A DNA stretch of 64,000 bases, taken from the NCBI GenBank assembly GCA_963693305.1, contig OY855906.1, positions 11,464,102 to 11,528,101 of the forward strand. The letters run 5' to 3'. This DNA comes from Meandrina meandrites (taxonomy: Eukaryota; Cnidaria; Anthozoa; Scleractinia; Meandrinidae). Under the pieces are notes generated by a model. That model was not told where the DNA came from and made no database searches. It saw only the letters and a list, made by a program, of their open reading frames with translations. This document shows, piece after piece, positions 46,261-53,830 of the stretch (positions are counted from its first letter, which is position 1; every line of letters begins with the position of its first letter). Position numbers and translations under genes: made by a program.

Positions 46261-46683
46261 TTAGAGCATCCCCATCTTCGGTACGGGAATCTTTGATTGT
46301 TGAGGTCTTTCTATCACAGGTTGTACTCCCTGACGATCGTAAGTGGGAGGTTCCGTTAAGGGAGGATCAACCTTTGTGTCTTTTCTGTAACTCATAAACA
46401 GATTGATCGCGGTCAAGCCGATACCGACAATGGAGATCGCAGTTGTGAAAGAGATCTCAGGAATCCAACCCTCTGCTGTGAGATCCTTACTATTCTCGTC
46501 TCTCTCCTCAGGTTCAGTTGCCTTCTCAGCATCACGTTTCATCTTCTCTTTCAAAGCCTCTTTAGCCTTTCGGTTATACTCGGCGAGTTTCTTTCCTGCG
46601 GCGACCTTCTTGGGATCTTTCTCTTTTGTTTTAACATTACTCTCAATAGGGGGCTTAGTGATCTGTTCAACATCTTCTGTCAT
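46261..46683 (-). CDS. 140-residue protein with a single membrane helix
   Basis: It has a Lys/Glu-rich helical N-terminal half (KKLAEYNRKAKEALKEKMKR), a hydrophobic helix (TTAISIVGIGLTAINLFMSY, about 92-111) and a proline-rich end (DPPLTEPPTYDR). The PPTY stretch resembles a late-domain PPxY motif used to recruit NEDD4-type ligases, a possible budding or trafficking signal, but one short match is weak evidence. A tttaaag box lies 21 nt before the ATG (46705-46711). Confidence 0.7.
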   Translation of the reverse strand: MTEDVEQITKPPIESNVKTKEKDPKKVAAGKKLAEYNRKAKEALKEKMKRDAEKATEPEERDENSKDLTAEGWIPEISFTTAISIVGIGLTAINLFMSYRKDTKVDPPLTEPPTYDRQGVQPVIERPQQSKIPVPKMGML

Positions 46684-46738
46684 TTTAGTAATGTCAGAAG
46701 ATGTCTTTAAACAGGTTTAGATAGTTAAGCTTAAGAGT

Positions 46739-47028
46739 TTACACTGGTAAAAATATAAGATCATCCTCATCCATAAAAGCCCCGTGTTTCTGCACCTGAT
46801 CATCACTCATATTTATTATCACTTCCCTTTTTTTGTCAAAAGCGCTTGCGATTATTTTAAACTGTTGTTCAGTGAAAGCGATGAGATCATTACCTCCAGA
46901 AAGATCCTCATGTCGGAATCTTATGGAGACGGCTTCCCTATCACAAATGGCAGAGAGCAACTTTTCTCATTCGTTCTTTGGAAATGTTCACTTTAAAATG
47001 TTCGTAACGCACATTCTCTTGAGACATT
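46739..47028 (-). pseudogene. Frameshifted paralogue of the 125-residue gene
   Basis: The ATG at 47028 starts a short frame (MSQENVRYEH) that closes at a stop after 28 codons, while the frame matching the neighbour 47127-47504 resumes just before it and runs to 46739 (EAVSIRFRHEDL, NMSDDQVQKHG). The shift sits at an A-run near 46973. It has a tttaaag box 24 nt upstream. It could be a broken duplicate, a sequencing slip, or a programmed frameshift. It also lacks about 38 N-terminal residues relative to its neighbour. Confidence 0.75.
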
Positions 47029-47126
47029 TTATTTAATAAGTGATGCGAATTCTTTAAATCATTTTTCCACTATTAAGCTTAAATCAACTGAAACGGTTGA
47101 TTTAAGTTTACGCTGTTAACGATAGT

Positions 47127-47504
47127 TTAAAACGGTGAATAGAAATAATCATCCGCATCAACGATTTCGTGTTTCTGCACCTGATCATCACTCATATTTA
47201 TGGTAACTCCCCTTCCTTTACCAAAAGCGCTTGCGATTCTTTTAAACTGTTGCATAGTGAAAGTGATGAGATCATCACCTTCCCAGAGATCCTTGTGTTT
47301 AAATCTTATGGTGACAGCCTCATTGTTATAAATGGCTGAATAGAATCTATCTCTCTGTTCCACAGGGATGTTCACTCTGTGATCTACGTAACGCACAATG
47401 CTGGGAGCGTTAGCGAGTACACGTGAACGAAGTTCACGTAGCACTTTGTGCTTCTCTTTCTCAGAGATGTTAACTTTGCGAACTATCACCTTCTCTTGAG
47501 ACAT
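47127..47504 (-). CDS. 125-residue protein, intact member of a duplicated pair
   Basis: The family is not recognised. It is a charged alpha/beta-like protein (RKVNISEKEKHKVLRELRSR; NEAVTIRFKHKDL; NMSDDQVQKHE). Its C-terminal 90 residues match the broken copy just downstream. A tttaaag box lies 20 nt before the ATG (47525-47531). Confidence 0.75.
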   Translation of the reverse strand: MSQEKVIVRKVNISEKEKHKVLRELRSRVLANAPSIVRYVDHRVNIPVEQRDRFYSAIYNNEAVTIRFKHKDLWEGDDLITFTMQQFKRIASAFGKGRGVTINMSDDQVQKHEIVDADDYFYSPF

Positions 47505-47526
47505 TTTAATAAGTCATTATAATTCT

Positions 47527-47946
47527 TTAAATCATTTTTCTACATACTGTTGAACCTGTATTGGTTGGCTCAACACCCTCTATTACCAATCTTCCGATAA
47601 TAAAAGGCTTGAGTTCCCAATAAGGAATGTAGTGAGGTATTCTTATTAAGAGAACTCCTTCATCTCTGCACATCTCATCCTTTAAAGAGTCTTTCATAAC
47701 TTGATACTCGAAATCACCCACACATGAGTGAAATAGGAGAGCGAACCTCGAGTGCTGCACACCGTCGTACTCGAATGCCAAACCTTTACCGATAGGAGTG
47801 ACTATGTCAGGGTTATAACCGTCCAACTCGAGGTTCTGATAAGTCCAAGGATTCTTTAACCAATCGGGTCTTACCTTTTTAAACTCTTTTTTGAATAACT
47901 CTTGAAATATCTTTCTGCACTTCTCTTCATATACTCCGAATGACAT
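47527..47946 (-). CDS. PD-(D/E)XK-like nuclease, 139 residues
   Basis: The core LELDGYNPDI, then LAFEYDGVQHSRF, then DSLKDEMCRDEGVLLIRIPHY matches the pattern of small restriction-like or VSR-like nucleases found in large DNA viruses: a D/E-rich core, E-Y-x-G-x-Q-H, and D-x-x-K-x-x-x-C. Candidate catalytic residues are Asp in ELDG, Glu in FEYDG and the adjacent Gln-His. Plausible roles are resolution of DNA intermediates, repair or host DNA degradation. The promoter box is weaker (gttaaag) and 33 nt from the ATG. Confidence 0.7.
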   Translation of the reverse strand: MSFGVYEEKCRKIFQELFKKEFKKVRPDWLKNPWTYQNLELDGYNPDIVTPIGKGLAFEYDGVQHSRFALLFHSCVGDFEYQVMKDSLKDEMCRDEGVLLIRIPHYIPYWELKPFIIGRLVIEGVEPTNTGSTVCRKMI

Positions 47947-48004
47947 CTTTAGTTAACTATTAAGAAATGTATATGTTGGCTTTAACAGTCTTATTTAGTC
48001 ACTA

Positions 48005-48505
48005 TTAAGAGTCTTCTTCATTCTCTTGATTTTTGTTAGAATTCTCCTCACTCGGTCTTAACTTTACGTGCTTAGCGACCTTAAAGAGTCCGCTAGCTAA
48101 CGCTACCAATCTTCCTCCTTTCAGTACCAAGAGACCTGCAAAGTTTGACAGTTCACGTTTAACGAGATCATCGTTCTTCAAATCTTCATTCAGTGCCTCC
48201 ACATCATCCACGGGAATGATGTAAGAGATAAGAACGGATGCCGCAGAGATGGCTGACTCCACAAGACCGGTAGATACCTTCTTACCCATGACCGTCTTAT
48301 AACGATTGAAGTACTTCTCCACCTGTTTTGGAGAGAGTTTTTTAATATCTCCGAGGGACATCGCTTTACCTAGAAACTCCTCTGTCGATCCGAGTGATGC
48401 GAGTATCGCGAGTGATTCTCTATGAGTCTCCAGATCATCATTATCAGGCTGCTCTTCTATTTTCTCAGGCTGTACATCTTCAATATAATCTTCAACGTTC
48501 GCCAT
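48005..48505 (-). CDS. 166-residue protein of unknown function
   Basis: It has an acidic N-terminus (1-30), helical segments (SPKQVEKYFNRYKTVM) and a moderately hydrophobic middle (LVESAISAASVLISYIIP) followed by a second hydrophobic stretch (FAGLLVLKGGRLVALASGLF). It lies between the nuclease and the ATPase. A tttaaagg box lies 27 nt before the ATG. I cannot assign a family. Confidence 0.7.
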   Translation of the reverse strand: MANVEDYIEDVQPEKIEEQPDNDDLETHRESLAILASLGSTEEFLGKAMSLGDIKKLSPKQVEKYFNRYKTVMGKKVSTGLVESAISAASVLISYIIPVDDVEALNEDLKNDDLVKRELSNFAGLLVLKGGRLVALASGLFKVAKHVKLRPSEENSNKNQENEEDS

Positions 48506-48559
48506 ACCGAAGGTTAATATGATTTATGATACCTTTAAATTCTTAATCTCACACTTCTT

Positions 48560-49180
48560 TTAAACCGGTATCTCAAGATAACACTCAAAAGGATATCTGA
48601 GACAGAGACAGAGTCTAGAGTATCTCTCCTCCTTTAACATTCTGTTAAATAGTCTCTTCGTCTCAGTGTCAAGATCTCCCCCATAATCCTCGAACAGGGT
48701 CTTCATACCGACCTGAGAGGGATTGTGAAAAGTTACCACGCAGGCAACGTTCTCTCGGAAGGGTTTTGCTATAGATGTCAACTGCTGTGTCAACACCCAT
48801 ACACTCAATCCATCGTGTCTCCCGGAGAAAGCGAGGTCGATGAATTTATTAGATCTATGCTTAAGGTCTTTTGAGACGGCGCAGTCGTCAAGAATGATTA
48901 AGGTGTTCGTTCCGGAGAAGATAAGTGATACGTCTGTAAGAAGGGAATCGATCTCATCAGAGTTGGAGGAATCCGGAGAGAGTATTAAGAAGCGTTTATC
49001 GCCTTCGGCAAACCCGTGATAGGTCCTGTTCTTTGCATATGTCGGGCAGATCAGAACAATGTACTCAAAGACCTTTCGAAAGGGTCCTCTGAGCTGATCA
49101 ATGAGGTACTTTGTTTTTCCACAGTTTGTAGGTCCGGTTATGATCATGTGAAAGGGAATCTTATCTCGTAACTCTTTCAT
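48560..49180 (-). CDS. A32-like (FtsK/HerA) genome-packaging ATPase, 206 residues
   Basis: Walker A is MIITGPTNCGKTKYL (about 12-26) and Walker B is NTLIILDDC (about 90-98). They are followed by LAFSGRHDGLSVWVLTQQ and FRENVACVVTFHNPS, the arrangement of the A32-like ATPases that pump viral DNA into capsids in Polintons, virophages and large DNA viruses. The length is normal for the family. All motifs look intact. It lies next to the major capsid gene. A tataaaag box lies upstream (about 49199-49206). Confidence 0.92.
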   Translation of the reverse strand: MKELRDKIPFHMIITGPTNCGKTKYLIDQLRGPFRKVFEYIVLICPTYAKNRTYHGFAEGDKRFLILSPDSSNSDEIDSLLTDVSLIFSGTNTLIILDDCAVSKDLKHRSNKFIDLAFSGRHDGLSVWVLTQQLTSIAKPFRENVACVVTFHNPSQVGMKTLFEDYGGDLDTETKRLFNRMLKEERYSRLCLCLRYPFECYLEIPV

Positions 49181-49283
49181 TTAAAAATATCATCTGTTCT
49201 TTTATACAGATATATTTTTACTAAACTAAAAATATATTTACAATGAACTTAGTTTATTATCACTATCTATAAATGCGATACCC

Positions 49284-50525
49284 TCAGTACTTGATCGACT
49301 TCAACTCTGTGTTCATGATCTCCATAAATGCGTCAGCAACCACGAACATGTAACAGTTGATTTTTCCAGTTCCACCGACCTTCCTCTTGATCTCAAGTTT
49401 TACACCGTCTCGTGTTGTGTTTATGTGAAGGCCTCCTCCGTGAATACCGTTATCAGGAAAGGTTCTCAAATCGATCCAGAGAGCGAACTTGTCTGTGTAG
49501 AAATCCTCTTCCTTCACCTTGCGCTTTGGACCCATTCGTCTCTTGATCGATTCCCAAAAGTCGGATGGTACCATCCCCTTTGAGAAGAGTCGGTTGGGCA
49601 TACCGTCGATGTTGATGTTGATCGATTTAATGTCAGGATTGACAAACTTCTCAGAGTCTCGTTCTCCCTCTTTATAATCCTCTTCAAACAGACAGAGTAT
49701 ACCCGTCATCGACTTTCTCGGAAGATTGACGTGCTCGTTAATTACGCTGTCGTCCGGCTTTGAGATGGGAAAACTTTTGTGAAGGATTACATTCTCGTAG
49801 TAGAATCCTTTGCCGACCTTATAGGAAGAGGCGGCCTTACTAGACAGGTCTTCACTATTGATGCATCGATACTCCAACTCAAGGTTATGAATATTATATG
49901 TCGGCGGTGTTTTCTCCTTCTCTTTTTTATCATGATTTACGATGTGATCGACCTTCGGTAGAGTGATCTCAAACAACAGAGGATGAGGAAGAGCCTTCGG
50001 ATAGAGTGCGCCGTGATCACTGAGAACGGGATGGTCAAGAGGTATAACGTATTTGGTGTTGTGAACTGTGGCGAGGGCGACCTCCTTTGCGTCAGTTGTG
50101 CTCTTATCCCCTGCAGGTGTACGAAGTTTTCTCATATTCTCGGATGAGATTCCCTGTTTTAATCTGTCATCTCTATCCTCTAGAAAGAGATCATGGTAGG
50201 TCTGAAAGAGATCGTATCTCTCTGTACTCTGAAGTGTCTCTCCTCCGAAAGAGACCTTGAGTTGGCAGACAAGGTTTCGACCGACGTTATTCACGAGGGT
50301 GTTGTTTGCATGACCACCGACTTTCATGTCAAAGAGAAGTTTAACACTTCCCGGTACGATTACCACATTTTCTGACAGTTTGGGAATGTAAATACTGATC
50401 GTCTCACCGGGATTCGCTGATGAGGGATTAAATGTGATCCTGTTAAGAGAGGACTCTGCCTTCAGGCCAAACGGTTCTCTCGGTACTCGGTTCGGATTGA
50501 TAATCTCTGCTATAGCGTGCGACAT
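49284..50525 (-). CDS. Major capsid protein (double jelly-roll type), 413 residues
   Basis: Segments LLFDMKVGGHANNTLVNNVGRNLVCQL, FGGETL, YDLFQTYHDLFLEDRDDR and LDHPVLSDHGALYPKALPHPLLFEITLP match, from memory, the capsid proteins of Polinton/adintovirus elements often labelled as F54H12.2-like in animal annotations. These form pseudo-hexameric capsomers. The length of about 410 fits. No breaks are seen. It is the first gene of the minus-strand block, with an attttaaaaa-like box about 24 nt before the ATG. Confidence 0.85.
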   Translation of the reverse strand: MSHAIAEIINPNRVPREPFGLKAESSLNRITFNPSSANPGETISIYIPKLSENVVIVPGSVKLLFDMKVGGHANNTLVNNVGRNLVCQLKVSFGGETLQSTERYDLFQTYHDLFLEDRDDRLKQGISSENMRKLRTPAGDKSTTDAKEVALATVHNTKYVIPLDHPVLSDHGALYPKALPHPLLFEITLPKVDHIVNHDKKEKEKTPPTYNIHNLELEYRCINSEDLSSKAASSYKVGKGFYYENVILHKSFPISKPDDSVINEHVNLPRKSMTGILCLFEEDYKEGERDSEKFVNPDIKSININIDGMPNRLFSKGMVPSDFWESIKRRMGPKRKVKEEDFYTDKFALWIDLRTFPDNGIHGGGLHINTTRDGVKLEIKRKVGGTGKINCYMFVVADAFMEIMNTELKSIKY

Positions 50526-50546
50526 TTTAAAAGAGAGAGATGTTAT

Positions 50547-50553
50547 TTTTAAA
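50547..50553 (-). promoter_or_regulatory. TTTAAAA box upstream of capsid gene
   Basis: This is one instance of the TTTAAAG-like box found upstream of most Polinton genes. Others read on the minus strand: 48533-48539, 47980-47986 (gttaaag), 47525-47531, 47052-47058, 46705-46711, 46236-46242, 45240-45246 (attaaag), 44962-44968 and 44247-44255. Spacing to the ATG is 19-33 nt. Confidence 0.65.
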
Positions 50554-50584
50554 TGGTTAACGAGAAAACTAACGTTAACAACCT

Positions 50585-52866
50585 TAATATATACATTTAG
50601 GCAGGCCTAAAAGCGGAGCTCCCATGCATTTATCTTTTTTTTGCTCGAGTAAATTACAGTGTTACCAAATAAGAAACCACACTATATTTCTTAGCTTATA
50701 CGGTGGCCCATATAGGTACAAAAAACCTCTCATGATTTTGTTGACGAAAGCGACGTCAATATATTTCGTGGTTAACCCGTATAAATTTTCCTGCCTTTAG
50801 TGACAGGTTCTAAAATTGAAATTGACGAGTGCACTTTATTGGGTTCCTCACGTATGCACGTAGGTGCAAAACAAATCTTAGTCAAACTTTTTACAACGTT
50901 TACTGTACACTAATTCGTAATACACCTCTAGGACCTCTATGAGTTATTCAATGTAAAAAGAACCTTGACCTTGTTTTTATTACTACAAAACCATCAGAGC
51001 AAGAAAATCAACTCAAGGCAAAAACAGAAAACAAAGTGAACTCGCTGCTTAACACAATAAACAAAATGAACTCACGGCACGGCAAACTGAGAAAATCACG
51101 GCGGCAAAACAAACTCTGCAAATTGATGGTGCCGGTTATGTAAGTCATTTTAAAGCAGTTTTTGTGTAAGAATTGTGGCAGTTTGTGATTTGGAAACTGG
51201 TGCACGCTAACTTAGAATAAGCTTACAATGTTGTTTTGACTGTTTTGAACTGTCTTCCTTTTCGTTGCGGTTTGGTTGCATGATTTACTAATTCTGTTTC
51301 ATCGTACGCGTTGCTATTAAAATGCCTAAGAGAATTTTATGTAGAGAACTGAATGAATTTTCTTCATTTCTGGTAAGTAAATATGCGGTAGGTTAAGTCT
51401 GAACCCACTCAGCCTAGCACAGGTAACTCGAAACGAAACCGGCAAATTCAACACACTCACTAATAAGCAGAGATAAGAGAAACAAAACAAATGCAAGCGA
51501 GCCGAAATCGTGATTTTGATCTGTGAAGCTAAATAATTTGTTTTCAAAATCCAATAATGAACATCACAGTTAACTCCACTAACTAAAACTGAAAATAATT
51601 AGTCTAAACAAAATATTTACTAAACAAAATAAATGTGTAAAATGTACAAACATGAACAGGCTTGATAAATATTTACGTGAAGATCTGAAAACCTACACAA
51701 CTTCAAATTCATTCATTAATGAAATATATAAATTCTCTCAATATAAAATTAGGCTTATGCTTAGTGCATACATTTACGTTTGTTACCTCATTATTGAAGA
51801 AGGCTTATAAATTCTGTAGGGCAAAGCTTTCAAACCAGCCCAATAATATCGGACACGAACACGGCAGTCTCGTTGCAAGCTTAGTCCAACACGAGCGACA
51901 TATTCATTATATGAATTATCACCGAACAACAATTTCTTCCTTTCCATCGGTGTAGCCTTTAACAGTCTTTTATCCTTCACTTCAGTGAACTTGATCGGCT
52001 CTGAATTCACTTTTGTTTGAGCTCAATTCAGTGATATTCAGCCTTGCTCAGCCGCAGGTCGAACCCTGGACATTGCGCTCTTTTTGACTTGTTATCCAGT
52101 ATATCATGTTCAAATCGGCAATTATTTCGGATCTTCCCGTTAAGAGGTTGTCCTAAATCATTTGGCATAAGTTTCCATGATGTGCATGAGTAAATAAAGC
52201 GAGAAATACTCGCGAAAATTGATGTTCGCCAGCAGCTTTCTTCGCATCTTTCATTCAGCTTTAAAGGTGAACAGCGTACCAAAGATTTACCGCCTTTTCG
52301 AACAATCGCTTCGTTTAAGTTGAAATGAAATGTCCAGATCATTTATTTAACATGTGAAAAAAACTAAACTAAATACTGTATTTCTAAAATAGATTTAGCT
52401 AAGCCTAAAAGCAGAGCTTGCGGGTTATTTACCTTGCCCTTTATTTAAATCTGAATTTACGCGATGATAAGATTATCAGGCTAAGTAAAAACTGAGTACG
52501 TGAGCCCGCGATCAATTGGAAAACCATTACCTGGTCAGCGGTCAACTTCCAAAAAAGACGTCCCCTCGATTAGCTCTACGCCTGAGCCCGCGATATGGTC
52601 ATGTGATACTGGTCAGCGGATACCTTGTTTTGACAGCTGTCAATTGACCATGACATGGAAGTTCAATATCAAAGATTTAACAGTAACCAAAGCGGTAATT
52701 GTTCTGTGACTCCCCTCCCCCTCCCCCAGAGTCTGTACGGACGGACGGACGGACGGACGGACGGACGGACGTACGGTCACGTGATTACCAAATTTTCTCG
52801 GCTTGGTGGTTTACCAAATTTTCTTACCCATGGTGCTCCGCTGGCGCGCTTCGCGCGCTGGAGCTC
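50585..52866. mobile_element. Foreign repeat insertion of about 2.3 kb inside the Polinton
   Basis: It holds no credible gene and differs in composition from the purine-biased Polinton genes. The motif gcctaaaagcggagct at about 50606 recurs as gcctaaaagcagagct at about 52403. The right part (about 52500-52866), with a (GGAC)n run at 52740-52770 and the hairpin tggcgcgcttcgcgcgctgg, is one I recall as an abundant coral repeat. It ends at ggagctcc only 5 bp before the integrase ATG. The exact boundaries are uncertain. Confidence 0.6.
52738..52772 (+). repeat. (GGAC)n microsatellite
   Basis: About eight uninterrupted ggac units lie here, within the inserted repeat. Confidence 0.95.
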
Positions 52867-52870
52867 CACT

Positions 52871-53830
52871 ATGAGAAAATTATACTACAGCCCGGAGGGT
52901 TATTGGAAAGGGTACTCTGCGATTTCTAAACTTGCTTCCGCGGCTAAAGTTAGTGAGAGTGATGCGAGAGATTGGTTGGAGAGACAGGCACTTTGGCAGA
53001 TCTATCTTCCTCCACCGAAGTATTTACCGAGACCTCATTGGAGTGTGAGTAGACCGAATGAGATTCACCAAGCGGATCTTCTCTTTCTTCCTCACGATAG
53101 GGTGGGAAGAAAGACTTATAGATACGCGTTGGTTGTGATCGATGTTGCCTCGAGATATAAAGATGCGGAGGCGTTAACATCGAAAGAGAGTCAAGAGGTA
53201 GCGAAGGCCTTTGAGACTATCTATAAAAGAGAGCTTAAGTGGCCAAAGACACTGATCGTCAATCCCGGTAAAGAGTTTATGGGTCATGTTACAAAGTTGA
53301 TGGAGAGTCACAACGTGAAGATACAGAGAAGCGAAGCGGGTAACCATCGAGCTCAGGCATTCGTTGAGAGAGCGAACAGGACTTTGGGAGAGAGATTATT
53401 CAGTCATCAGTATGCGCAGGAGATGATCAGTGACGAGAGATCGAGAGTCTGGGTGAAGAGATTGCCTGCGGTTATGAAGGCGTTAAACTCTGAGGTGATC
53501 AGAATCACAGGTAAAGAACCTGATAAAGCCCTCGGTTTAAAAGAGGTTGAGATTAAACAGGTTAATTACAGAAGACCTGTCGGATTAAAAGAGAAGAGAT
53601 TGCCCTCAGGTGTTCAGGTAAGGTATCTTCTCTCTCCCGGTGAGGATGAGGGAGGAGAGAGAAGAAGAGCGACTGATCCGATCTGGAGTATCGAGGTCTA
53701 TAATATAACTCGTGTGGTGATCTCTGTAGAACAGCCTGTTTTATATTATCTTCTCGACGGACCGAAGAGATCTTTTGTGAGAGAGGAGCTTCAAGTCGTG
53801 CCGTTGGGTACCGAATTGCCTCCTTTATGA
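52871..53830 (+). CDS. Retroviral-type (rve) integrase, 319 residues, second catalytic Asp replaced
   Basis: I chose the ATG at 52871 because the open frame upstream lies in repeat DNA and MRKLYYSPEGYWKG is, from memory, the usual start of this family. The catalytic core has Asp69 (HQADLLFLPHD) and Glu166 (FVERANRTLGERL). At position 131, exactly 35 residues before the Glu, the sequence is VNPGKEFMG where the family has Asp in this motif. DD35E is the standard spacing, so this is a loss of one metal-binding residue. The C-terminal part (RATDPIWSIEVY; FVREELQVVP) looks complete. Its 3' end overlaps the polymerase 3' end by 40 nt. Its own promoter is replaced by repeat sequence. Confidence 0.88.
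   Translation: MRKLYYSPEGYWKGYSAISKLASAAKVSESDARDWLERQALWQIYLPPPKYLPRPHWSVSRPNEIHQADLLFLPHDRVGRKTYRYALVVIDVASRYKDAEALTSKESQEVAKAFETIYKRELKWPKTLIVNPGKEFMGHVTKLMESHNVKIQRSEAGNHRAQAFVERANRTLGERLFSHQYAQEMISDERSRVWVKRLPAVMKALNSEVIRITGKEPDKALGLKEVEIKQVNYRRPVGLKEKRLPSGVQVRYLLSPGEDEGGERRRATDPIWSIEVYNITRVVISVEQPVLYYLLDGPKRSFVREELQVVPLGTELPPL

Noticed and set aside
52655..52870. Longer integrase frame reaching upstream of 52871
   Set aside because: The upstream part is translated (GGAC)n and dispersed repeat; the family start and normal length fit the ATG at 52871.
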